From Isotricha intestinalis (taxonomy: Eukaryota > Ciliophora > Litostomatea > Vestibuliferida > Isotrichidae), in assembly GCA_023807065.1 (NCBI GenBank), contig JAJJLU010000630.1, forward strand, positions 1-26,188: a stretch of DNA of 26,188 nucleotides, written 5' to 3'. Positions 1 through 9,167 of the stretch are shown one piece after another. A program made the translations under genes and the position numbers. The notes beneath the pieces are model-generated. The model searched no databases, was not told the DNA's origin, and saw only the letters and a list, made by a program, of their open reading frames with translations. Every line of letters begins with the position of its first letter. The stretch's first letter is position 1.

Positions 1-1164
1 ATTAAAATAATTTTTTATCATTTCTTGAATTTTTGGTATTCTTGATGAGCCTCCTACTAATATTATTTCATCTATTTGTTTTTTGTTTAAATTTGCCAAT
101 TTAAGAACTTTATTTATTGAAATGAAACATTTTTCAAATTTATCTTTACATAATTCTTCAAATGTTGAGATTTTTATTGTTAAATTTAAATCTATTCCTT
201 TAATTAATGCTGTTATATCATATTCGCATTCTGATGTTGTTGTTAAATCTATTTTTAACTTTTCTGTTTCTTCTCTAATTCTTCTTAAAGCTTTAGCATT
301 TTCTTTATTATTTTTATCAAAAAAATCAATATTTTTAAAGTCTGAATTTTCTTTTTTAAATTCATCTATAGTATAATTAACTAATAATTCATTAAAATCT
401 TCTCCGCCTAAATGATCATCACCACAAGAAGCTAAAACAAAATATTCATTTCCTTTAATTTTTAAAACAGAAACATCAAAAGTCCCTCCTCCTAAATCAA
501 ATATAAGAACTTTTCTTTCTTTATTATCTTTTATTGAATCACCATAAGCAATAGCAGCAGCAGTGGGTTCATTAATTATTCTTAATACTTCTAATCCTGC
601 TTTTTCTCCTGCTGATTTAGTTGCTTCTCTTTGAGAATTATTAAAATATGCTGGAACTGTTATTACGGCTTTTTTTATTGGTTTTCCTACATATTCTTCT
701 GAATATTTTTTTATATATTTTAATATTTCTGTTGATACATCTTCTGGAAAATATTTTTTTTCTTCATTATTAACTTTAATACAATATTGAGGTTTTTTAG
801 TAATGGGATCTTCTATTATTTTAACTGGTAAATATTTAATATCATTTTGAACTGATTGGTCTTTAAATAATCGTCCAATTAATCTTTTAGAATTATACAT
901 TGTAGTTTCTGGTAATTGAAACATTTTATTTCTAGCTGCAGTACCAACTAATTGCTCTTTTCCTTTGAAACTTACAATTGATGGAATTACTCTATTCCCT
1001 GTTTTTGAATCTGCTATCACTTCAACTCTTTTATTTCTTATCACACTTACACAGGAAAATGTTGTCCCTAAATCAATTCCTATAATTGTTTCATTTTCGT
1101 CAGGAGTTGGAGTATCATTTAAATTTAATGATGTTGTTGATGATTTTGTTGAATTATTTGACAT
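1..1164 (-). CDS. Hsp70 family chaperone, N-terminal 388 residues (runs off the left edge)
   Basis: Reverse-strand frame open from ATG at 1164-1162 to the window edge, so the end of the nucleotide-binding domain and the whole substrate-binding domain lie outside. It is an ATP-dependent folding chaperone of the cytosolic/nuclear type by overall appearance. Visible Hsp70 signatures: phosphate-1 motif IGIDLGTTFSCVSV near residue 28, connect motif NEPTAAAIAYG near residue 205, phosphate-2 motif IFDLGGGTFDVSV, and adenosine motif VGGSSRIPKIQ close to the window edge. About 27 Ser/Thr/Asn-rich residues precede the first signature, longer than the few residues usual for cytosolic Hsp70; they do not look like an ER signal or a mitochondrial presequence. 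The start sits in an A-rich context (run of A before ATG), as for most genes here. Family certain; compartment inferred. Confidence 0.95.
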   Translation of the reverse strand, partial: MSNNSTKSSTTSLNLNDTPTPDENETIIGIDLGTTFSCVSVIRNKRVEVIADSKTGNRVIPSIVSFKGKEQLVGTAARNKMFQLPETTMYNSKRLIGRLFKDQSVQNDIKYLPVKIIEDPITKKPQYCIKVNNEEKKYFPEDVSTEILKYIKKYSEEYVGKPIKKAVITVPAYFNNSQREATKSAGEKAGLEVLRIINEPTAAAIAYGDSIKDNKERKVLIFDLGGGTFDVSVLKIKGNEYFVLASCGDDHLGGEDFNELLVNYTIDEFKKENSDFKNIDFFDKNNKENAKALRRIREETEKLKIDLTTTSECEYDITALIKGIDLNLTIKISTFEELCKDKFEKCFISINKVLKLANLNKKQIDEIILVGGSSRIPKIQEMIKNYFN

Positions 1165-1614
1165 TTTTTTTACTAATTTTTATTTTGGAAGATTGTAATT
1201 AATTATTTTAATATATTAATATATATCAACTTGAAATATTATTAATTGGTTTAAAGCTCATCTATTTTTTCTTTTTTTAGTTTTATTCTCTAATTTGAAT
1301 ATTCATTTTTTTTATCAATAGTTACTTGTTGTATATGTTTCTTCAAAATTATTTTTTTATTTTTTATCTTCATTGAAAAATTTAAAATCTAAATTAGTTT
1401 GTTTTTCAGAAACTTTCATTTCTTTTATATTTTCTCTATTTCTGTTATATCTTTTGATTTTATTCTTTCTTTGTTGCTGTTTCTAATAAAAAATTGGAGA
1501 CTTTGAAAAATTAAATAAAAAAATAATATTAAAACAATCAAATTAAATTTGAATGAAAAGAAAAACACAAAAAAAATATTTTTAATGTTTAAATTAATTT
1601 ATAAAAAAAATAAA
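1165..1614. other. Intergenic region with weak minus-strand coding-like remnant
   Basis: This separates the divergent Hsp70 gene and the coiled-coil gene and should hold both promoters. On the minus strand, about 1485 down to 1360 is an open stretch rich in Lys, Asn and Arg, preceded by TTATTAG (resembling a local intron acceptor) and closed by TAA, after which a further coding-like stretch continues briefly. A neighbouring frame upstream (about 1580-1490) encodes a hydrophobic run. No ATG links them and no family is recognisable. It may be a relic or chance in AT-rich DNA. Confidence 0.25.
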
Positions 1615-2451
1615 ATGGTAACTTGAATATTTAATTATTATAGTCTGAATTAGAAAAAGAAATTAAACACAATAATTCAGAAAATGAAAATGAAGAATTA
1701 AATGATTTCAATGATGAGCATAATGAAGAACATGATAAAAAAATCAATTAAAAAATGTGTTCCTTATGAAATTTATTTAAAAACTTTTCAAGAAAAAAAA
1801 GAATTAAAACAAAAATTAAAAGAACTTTTAAAAGAAAAAGAAGAAAATAATAATTCAAAAGAAAAAAAAAATTCAATTAAAAATTTTGAATTAGAAATCA
1901 AAAAGTTAAATTCAGAAAAATCAAAATTAGAAAATATTCTTTTAAAACAAGAAAATTTCGTCGAAAAACAAAATAAAATAATTAATGGTTTAAATAAAAC
2001 AATTTTAAAAAATAAAGAAGAATCAAACAAAAAAGATGAAAATATTTCTTCTTTAAATAATCAAATTGAAATGTTAAAAAAGAAAATAATAAATTTAAAA
2101 GATGAAAATAAAATAAATGAAAATAAAGAAATAGAAAAATTAAATCATAAAATAATTCATTTAACAAGTGAAATAGAAATTGAAAAAAGTAAAATTGAAA
2201 ATATGAATAAAAAATATAAAAAATTAGAGGAAAGATATTTTAAAATTTCTTCTGAATTAAGAAAAAAACCACATGAAGATCTTTATTTTCAATCTAAAAG
2301 AATGAAAGAAGAAAGATTAGGTTTAAATCATACTATTAAAAATAAATCTCAAAGTAATATAATAAATACTCTTCCTTTAATTAAGCCATCTTCAACAGTT
2401 GATTATATTAATACTGAAAATAATAAAATTGAAGAAGATAAAGAAAATTAA
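1615..2451 (+). CDS. Coiled-coil protein, 26-nt intron after the ATG and one apparent frameshift
   Basis: Proposed structure: ATG at 1615-1617, intron 1618-1643, then exon 2 from 1644 (SELEKEIKHNNSENENEELN...), an acidic tract. This frame meets TAA at 1749-1751, but the continuing coding sequence (KKCVPYEIYLKTFQEKKELK...) lies in the +1 frame and stays open to TAA at 2449-2451. Either one surplus base lies in the A7 run at 1736-1742, or the ribosome shifts +1 at AAT-TAA. A start at the in-frame ATG 1702 would avoid the shift but drop the acidic tract. The product of about 280 residues is almost wholly a Lys/Glu/Asn-rich coiled coil with heptad-like spacing (about residues 60-200), then a short Ser/Asn tail. 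No enzymatic motif. Such proteins are common in ciliate cortical and basal-body structures, but a role here is only inference. Confidence 0.6.
1618..1643 (+). other. Spliceosomal intron, 26 nt (predicted)
   Basis: Begins GTAACTTGA and ends TTATTATAG, directly after the initiator ATG (phase 0). Read through, it gives an in-frame TGA at the third codon and its length is not a multiple of three. The donor and acceptor match the other two introns in this window (GTAA...TATAG). Confidence 0.6.
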
Positions 2452-2586
2452 ATACTTTATATATAGATAATGATTAAATAATATATGATGAATATTATTT
2501 GTTATAGAATTTAAATAAAAATGGAATTAATATATATAAAAATTTATTTGAAAAAATAAAATAAATTTATATTTATAAATCATACA

Positions 2587-2943
2587 ATGTTATTATTTCA
2601 AATTTTTAAAAAAATTTGCTTTATTCAAGATAAAAAATATAGAAAAAACATTTGAAGGATTAAAAATGAAAAATTAAATGATGAAGATATTGGAAAGAAT
2701 TTTATTCCAGAATCACAAAATAAAAAAGAAAAAATATTAATCATTTAAGGAAAAATTAAATATTCAATTAAAGAAGTTAAATAAAATAAATAATTTTTCA
2801 AAAATAAATAATAATGATAATAATGATCGGATTAATGTTAAAAATAAGATATTAAAGATAATTTTAATGGAAAAGATGATTTAAAAGTTAAAAGAAGAGA
2901 AAAAGAATTAAAAAGAAAAAATATTATATCAACACTAAATTAA
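2587..2943 (+). pseudogene. Eroded coding relic, family unknown
   Basis: From ATG at 2587 the frame reads like a real protein (MLLFQIFKKICFIQDKKYRK...), is interrupted by TGA soon after, then continues in the same frame through a stretch containing DEDIGKNFIPESQNKKEK until TAA, and again beyond. Near the 3' end the coding-like frame has shifted: a stretch containing DLKVKRREKELKRKN runs to TAA at 2941-2943. Stops plus at least one frame change argue for a decayed gene rather than an unannotated functional one. It could be the decayed neighbour or 3' extension of the coiled-coil gene just upstream, but no similarity between them is visible. Confidence 0.4.
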
Positions 2944-3043
2944 AGAAGTTAAAACAGTGAAATAATTTTAATTTATTATATTAAATTAATATATTTTGAT
3001 TGAATAAAATGATAAACTTTTTTAAAAAAATATAAATAATTGT

Positions 3044-6000
3044 TTATTTTTTTACATTATTTATTTTCTGTTCTTTCAAATGTTGAGAAATATTTTTTAT
3101 TTTTTCATCAATTATTATTAAATGTCTTTCCTTTGAAATTGCTTTTATTTTTTCTAAAGTCCTCATAAAATTAATCTCATTTAAAAATTCTTTATCTTCA
3201 TTTCTATTATTAATCAAAAATTCTAAAAAATCCATAATTTTATTCATTAAATGAATATCTTTATTATTAATACAATTATTATTTTCAATAACTTTAATTA
3301 CATTTTTAACTAAAGAATTGTTTTTAAAAAATTTATTTTCTATTTCTTCACTTGCTCTAAAAAAATCATTTAATAAAGATAAATATTCACTAACATTTTC
3401 AGATAAAACCTCATTTAAATTACTAAAAACTCCAAAAAAAATTTCATCTTTTATAATATAATCTTCAATGAAATTTTTATCTTCAGAATACCAATCTAAA
3501 ATAATTTGAGTTAATTCTTTAATCATATTTAAATCTTTTTTTTCCATTAATAATTTAACAATTAAACCTAATGTTTTACTTTGTTTTAATTTATTTCTAG
3601 TATAATCAGAAGCATTGATTAATTCACTCAAAATATAAATTATTTGAATAATATAAGTTAAATCTTCATTATTGTTTTCGACATTATTATTATTTGCTAA
3701 AGAGCACATTATATCAATTCCATCACTCATTGCAAATAATTCACTTCTTGCTTTATTTAATTTTATCATATTATTTATTTGGTTTATAATTGAATTTATT
3801 ATTTTTATATTTTTACTATTTAAAGTTGTTGTGTCATTATATGCGAAATTATTTAATAATTTCAATAATGTATCTATAAACCCTAAATTCTCTAATTTAT
3901 TTAAATTATTTGCATCTGACATTATATTATCAAAAATTTGAATTAAAGATTCTATTTGATTATTTGTCATTGTTGTAGCTGTTTGAATTAAAGTATTCAT
4001 TATTTTATCATTACAAATTATATATAAAAATTTAGAATTATATGTAAATTTATTTAAAAGAGTGAATATTCTTTCTATTATTATATTATTATTCATATCA
4101 TTTACTTCATTTGTTGTTTTTGATGCATCTTCATTATTAAAAATATCAATTATAATTAAATTTAATCTTGTCAATAATTTATTATTAATTAATAAAAGAG
4201 ATAAATCTTGTATTTTATTATTTATTTTGTCAAGAATATATAAAATAAAATCCAAGCAAATTATTAATAGAATTTCATTATTTTGTAGAAATAAAGGATT
4301 TATTAAAGTAGTTAATAAATAAATTCCTCCTGACCCTAAAAATAAATTTATTGTATTTACATTTCCTAAACATTGAAAAATTAAACAAATCATTTCAATC
4401 TGAATTTCAATATCAGGAAATAAATGTATATATCTTGATAAATGAAAAATAGTTTGATAAACTAAAACATCATTTATTAAAGAAGGATTTTTTAGCACAA
4501 TTAAATTAGTAATGTTAATTAAAATTTGTAAAATTTTCCCATTCATAAATTTAGATGAATATAATTGAATGAATTGAACTAAAGAAAATGAATTGATAAA
4601 TTCATAAATATATTTACTTTTTTTATTAATAATATTATGTAACCTTACTAAATTCTCATATATAAATTCACTTTCATTACAAAATTTATGATTTTCATTT
4701 TCTATATTAATTAAAATTAAATTGTTAACAACAATTTTTAAATCATCACTTTCATCATTAGGTCTTTCTATTAATTTATTTAAATTATCCAAACATTTAT
4801 GATAAGGTCCCTTTAAAATATTTTCATTTTTTGCTTTTTGTAAAGTATCAATTAACAAATTAATTTCTCTCACCAAAGCAATATTACTACTAGAAATATT
4901 ATTATCTGAATTATTATTATTAATAATATCATCATTATCATTTAATTTATTGTATTTAGATAAATCTTGTTTAGGTGTTGACATATTTTTTCTTTTCCCT
5001 TTAATATTATTATTACTTAACTTTATATTCCTTTCCTCTTCTTCATTAAAATTATCAATATGGGAATTTGACTTAGGACTAATTTCATTATTACTATTAT
5101 TATTATTCCCATTTCCATTATCATTTTGACAAGAAGCAATAGATGCTAAATTATCTCTATAATTATTTTTCCATTCATTAATTAAATTAACTGGAATAGC
5201 ACTATTATCATTTTCATAAATAAATTTTTTGACTAATTTCTTATTAGGGATAGTAATCCAAGGATGTTTAAGTAATTCTTTAGCACTAGCTCTATTTTCA
5301 GGATCTTTCTCAAAGCATTTTAATAAAAAGTCCCTTAAATTATCACTAATTCCATTAGGTAAAGGAGGACATTTATCTCTAACAATTCTGAACATAGCAG
5401 CCATAGCATCAAATTCATAATATGGAGGTTGAGTTGTTAATAATTGAATTATTGTACTTCCTAAAGACCATATATCACATTTTGGTGATATATTACCTTT
5501 TTGTTCTATTACTTCAGGTGCCATCCAACATGATGTTCCTACTATTGAATTTGCTTTGTTTTTATCATTTAATATTGAATAACCGAAATCTGCTAATTTA
5601 ATTATTCCATTTTTTGTTAATAATAAATTTGCTCCTTTAATATCTCTATGAATTATTCCTTGATTATGTAAATATACTAATCCTTCTAATATTTGCTTTA
5701 CAAATATAAATACTAAATGTTCTCCCATTTTCCCACTTTGTTTTAATATATAATGTAATGAACCACCTTCTACATATTCTAATATTATATTTATGTGTTT
5801 TTTTGTTTGAATATATTCTATGTATTTTACTATATTTGGATGATCTAATTTTTTCAATAAATTTACTTCACTTTCAATTGAACGAATATTTTCTGCTGAA
5901 ATTGACATTAAATCTATTCTTTTTATTGCTACTGTTTTTGCAGTTTCAGAATCTAAGGCTTTATATACTTCTCCAATTGCTCCTTTACCTATTAATTCTC

Positions 6001-6104
6001 CCAGTTGCTATATAGGTTATATTTTTTTTGAGGTTTTAATAGAAGTATTTTACATATTTGCCTATCATTATCGCTTGATTTTGTTGTTGGAGAGAATCTA
6101 CCAT
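3044..6104 (-). CDS. Cdc15/SepH/MAP3K-epsilon-like Ser/Thr protein kinase, 1004 aa, one intron
   Basis: Two exons: 6104-6054 (17 codons, ending at ...MIGKY) and 6007-3044; the 46-nt intron splits the GKYQLGELIGKG motif of the kinase start, so the spliced model is well supported. Kinase domain about residues 16-268: glycine loop GKGAIGEV (24-31), VAIK lysine 46, helix-C Glu 64, HRDIKGANLL catalytic loop (HRD 137-139), DFG 157-159, GTSCWMAPE activation segment (APE 180-182). The sequence is that of an active kinase. The HRDIKGANLL and GTSCWMAPE forms and a long C-terminal region place it with the Cdc15/SepH/MAP3K-epsilon STE group, which acts in mitotic exit/cytokinesis signalling. After an Asn/Ser-rich linker (about 300-395), the last ~600 residues are leucine/isoleucine-rich helices resembling ARM/HEAT repeats, as in MAP3K-epsilon and Dictyostelium SepA. 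Family assignment strong; pathway inferred. Confidence 0.9.
6008..6053 (-). other. Spliceosomal intron, 46 nt, in the kinase gene
   Basis: On the sense strand it begins GTAAAATACTTC and ends CCTATATAG, phase 0, after codon 17. Removing it joins IGKY to QLGELIGKG, the conserved start of the kinase fold. Unspliced, the frame stops at TAA six codons in, and its length is not a multiple of three. Confidence 0.9.
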
Positions 6105-6317
6105 TTTTTTTTCCTTTTTGTTTTAAATTTAAAAAGATTAAATTTTATTTGTTCTAAGTTTTTTAAAATAAAATTAAATAATTTTTTTAATTCAATTTTT
6201 ATGAAAAATAAAATGCTGATATTTATTTTAAATTTTTACTAAAAGCAAAGAATTTCCTTTAAAAATCAAAAACAATAATACAGGAAAAGAGAAAAAAAAT
6301 TTAAAAATAATCTAATT

Positions 6318-7613
6318 TTAATTTTTTCCTGTTCCTTGTTTCTTATCTTGATCCTTCATAACAACAACAACTTTTTCAAGTCCAAATTCTTTTTTTTTTA
6401 TATTATCAAAATAATCAAAAGGAATTTCTTTATTATTATTCATAATATCTAAAGCAGCATTTCCCTTTAATAAATATTTAATGCAAAGATTATAATTTTC
6501 TCTTGCAGCAATATGTAAAGGAGTATCACCATTATTATTTTGAATATTACAATTAGCACCTTTTTCAGTAAAATATTTAACTAATTCATATAAATTATCC
6601 ATTGTTGCTAAATGTAAAAAAGAATTTCCTTCTTCAGTTATAATATTATAAAAATTTACTTGATCTTCTCTTAATTCACTTTCATTGATATCTTCATTAT
6701 TATTATTTAATTGTTCTTTTAAATAATCTATTACTTCAGGACCACCTGAATATTTATTAAAGCATTTTCTAATAATATTATCTGTTATTTTAATAGTAAA
6801 TTCCTTTCCATTTGTGCTTTTTAAAACATTTTTAACTTTAAATTTAATATTTTTTGCATTTGGTTTATTTGTATTTGTTATAATTTTAGGTTCTTTTACT
6901 TTTTTATTTTCTTCTAATAAAACTGCATTATGATATAATCTACTAAATACATTTCTTAAATTTAATTTAATATCAGGTAAATCTACTTTTGAATCTTCAG
7001 TATAAAAAGGATCATTTATTATTGCTGTTTCATTTGTTTTTTCATCAACTACAGGATTTCCTCTTAAAGCTTTTAATTTGTTTCTTATTCTATTAAAGCT
7101 TTTTTTAAATCCTTCTATTCTATTTTCTTTCATTGGTTCAAAATATGCATTTTTATCATTTGAAGAATAATTTTTTAATAATAAGTAATTTTCATTATTT
7201 TTTTTTTCTAAATAATTTTTATAATCTTCTTTTCCTTTTTTAAAATTATCTACTTCAGTTCTTATTTGTAAATATGCTTCTCTTCTACTTCTTTTTTTTA
7301 CTACTGAAGAAGGTTCATTTTTTTCTTTTTTTGGCTCTAATTTTTCATGAGTCATTTCTAATGATTTTTTCACTTTATTATATTTTTTTATTTCTGCTTT
7401 TGCATTTGAATCATATAATATTTTTGTAAAGTATCTATCTGTTAGAACATCATCTATAAATTTTTCTAATTTATGTTTTGGAAGCTTTCTTATTACATTT
7501 GCTTTTACTGGACGCATTTCTTTTAATAAATATTCATCATCTTCTTTTGTAAATCTATCGTCATCAAATTTTGACTTTTCTTTGTATTTATTCATGTAAC
7601 TTTGTCGAAGCAT
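6318..7613 (-). CDS. Ankyrin-repeat protein with long basic N-terminal region
   Basis: 431 residues from ATG preceded by a run of A, ending TAA. The first ~280 residues are highly charged (Lys/Glu/Asn), largely helical and match no family I recognise; there is a basic patch VVKKRSRREAYLQIR near residue 104. The C-terminal third carries about two and a half ankyrin repeats: GNSFLHLATMDNLYELVKYF followed by TEKGANCNIQNNNGDTPLHIAA and RENYNLCIKYLLKGNAALDI, with the diagnostic G-TPLH-AA motif intact. Ankyrin repeats mediate protein binding; no catalytic domain is attached. It lies head-to-tail behind the kinase (213 bases between) and is divergently arranged with RPA2. Partner and process unknown. 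Confidence 0.85.
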   Translation of the reverse strand: MLRQSYMNKYKEKSKFDDDRFTKEDDEYLLKEMRPVKANVIRKLPKHKLEKFIDDVLTDRYFTKILYDSNAKAEIKKYNKVKKSLEMTHEKLEPKKEKNEPSSVVKKRSRREAYLQIRTEVDNFKKGKEDYKNYLEKKNNENYLLLKNYSSNDKNAYFEPMKENRIEGFKKSFNRIRNKLKALRGNPVVDEKTNETAIINDPFYTEDSKVDLPDIKLNLRNVFSRLYHNAVLLEENKKVKEPKIITNTNKPNAKNIKFKVKNVLKSTNGKEFTIKITDNIIRKCFNKYSGGPEVIDYLKEQLNNNNEDINESELREDQVNFYNIITEEGNSFLHLATMDNLYELVKYFTEKGANCNIQNNNGDTPLHIAARENYNLCIKYLLKGNAALDIMNNNKEIPFDYFDNIKKKEFGLEKVVVVMKDQDKKQGTGKN

Positions 7614-8224
7614 TTTTTTATTTAATTAATTATTTATTATATTAAAATGGGTTTTTTAATTTTTTTTATTTAGAAATACTTTTAAAAATTATCATAATAA
7701 TATATATGGGATTTATTCAAAAATTATTTTTGAGAAAAATTTATATTTATATAATTAAAATTATTAAATTCTGATTACTATATTTGGGAATATATAAACA
7801 ATTTGTCTATTATCTTTATATATATTGTATTTTTCAATTAAAAAAACATATCTTCTTCTTTTTACAATTATTAAATGAAATGTAATTATTTAAGTATTTT
7901 TTTCCCAATTCAATAAAGAAAAGTTAAAAGATATAATTATAGAATATTTTGAATATAAAAAAAAGAATATTCGTCTCTAAAATTTTGAAGTTCTATGAGG
8001 TAATAGCAAAATATAAATATATCTCGAAAATCTAATGAGCTATTTATTATTTTTAGATTAGGTATTTTACTAAAATAATTGATTTAAAAGTATACCAAAT
8101 TTTTAAAAATTTATCTTTGAAAACCTTAATTTTTTCCCTTAAAAAAATCAATTTTTTAAAAATTATCTTCTAAATCTAAAAATATAAACTCTGACTTCAA
8201 AAAATAATATAAAAATCGGAACAA
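7614..8224. promoter_or_regulatory. Divergent intergenic region between the ankyrin gene and RPA2
   Basis: About 610 bases without a convincing reading frame on either strand. It must carry promoters for two divergent genes. Very AT-rich, with many short A/T tracts and ATATA stretches; a near-palindrome of the form GAATATT...GAATATTC lies around 7948-7976. I see no recognisable conserved promoter box, tRNA or other RNA gene. The RPA2 ATG is preceded by GGAACAA, a purine-rich context. Confidence 0.4.
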
Positions 8225-9025
8225 ATGGAATCAAATATATTTTTCTCGTCTCAACAAGAAACAAATATACCTCAAAAAAAATATGCTCATATAGAAAGAG
8301 GAGGATTAATTCCAATAACTTCATATATATTAAATTTATCATCAATAACAGAAGATGAAACAGTAGAATATAGAGATGTTCAATTAGGAGATATAATAAT
8401 TGTTGGTTATATTATTGATTATAAAGTTTTTGAAGCAAAAGTTAAAATATTAATTTGGGATCAAACTGGAACTATTGAAGTTACTTTTTTTAATGGAAAT
8501 GAAGAAACTAATGGTTTAAATAATATTATTTGGGATGGGAAAAAAAATAAAGTTGTTAAAATATTTGGAACTGTGAAAGTTTATAAAAAAGAAAAAAATA
8601 TCCAAGGAGCTAAAATTATATTATTAAAAGATAATGATATTTTCCATCATTGTTTACAAGTTATGAATTCTTGGTTATATTTATCTGGAAGATTAAATGA
8701 ATTAAAAAAAGGAAATTTTGAAAATGAAATTTATAATGCAAGAGAAATTGCTAAAAATGCTAAAGGAAATATTATTAATAATAATTATAATAATAATAAT
8801 AGGAATTATAATAGTAATAATTATGTAAATAATAATTCTTATGAAATCGCTCAAAATATTTTAAATGAAATTTCAAGAAGTGGAAATAGGAATATTAAGA
8901 AAGGAGAATTAAATAGTATTTTGGTTAAAAATAGTATTAGGAATGATGAAATTGGAAAAGTTATCAGAAATTTAATTGATGAAGGGTATATAATGGAAAA
9001 TGATGAAAGTTATTATATTTATTAA
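8225..9025 (+). CDS. RPA2: Replication protein A 32 kDa subunit (RPA2)
   Basis: 266 residues, close to the family's usual ~270. RPA2 is the middle subunit of the heterotrimeric RPA complex, which coats single-stranded DNA in replication, repair and recombination in the nucleus. Layout: short Ser-containing N-terminus (about 1-30, the region phosphorylated in other species), OB fold about residues 40-140 (VEYRDVQLGDIIIVGYIID, VKILIWDQTGTIEVTFFNG, KVVKIFGTVKVYKKEKNIQG, then HHCLQVMNSWLYL, equivalent to the helix after the OB barrel used for trimer assembly), an Asn/Tyr-rich linker (about 180-205) and a C-terminal winged helix (about 207-266, ending DEGYIMENDESYYIY) that binds repair factors in other eukaryotes. 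Complete, no intron. It converges on the next gene with 142 bases between stops. Confidence 0.9.
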   Translation: MESNIFFSSQQETNIPQKKYAHIERGGLIPITSYILNLSSITEDETVEYRDVQLGDIIIVGYIIDYKVFEAKVKILIWDQTGTIEVTFFNGNEETNGLNNIIWDGKKNKVVKIFGTVKVYKKEKNIQGAKIILLKDNDIFHHCLQVMNSWLYLSGRLNELKKGNFENEIYNAREIAKNAKGNIINNNYNNNNRNYNSNNYVNNNSYEIAQNILNEISRSGNRNIKKGELNSILVKNSIRNDEIGKVIRNLIDEGYIMENDESYYIY

Positions 9026-9167
9026 AAATCTTAAAAATAATTATAATAAAATTTAAAACTATTTTTTTATCGTTTAAGAACATATAAATCAATAAAATTT
9101 TATTCAATAACAAACAACTAATATTTTAAAAAAAATATTATTTATTTAATTTCAAAAAAAATAATAA

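Noticed and set aside
83..1198. Plus-strand open frames over the first 1.2 kb
   Set aside because: They are antisense shadows of the Hsp70 gene, whose minus-strand frame carries all the family signatures.
7614..8224. tRNA or structured RNA gene in the long divergent spacer
   Set aside because: No GC-richer island and no TTCGA-type T-loop sequence; nothing folds by eye beyond simple A/T inverted repeats.
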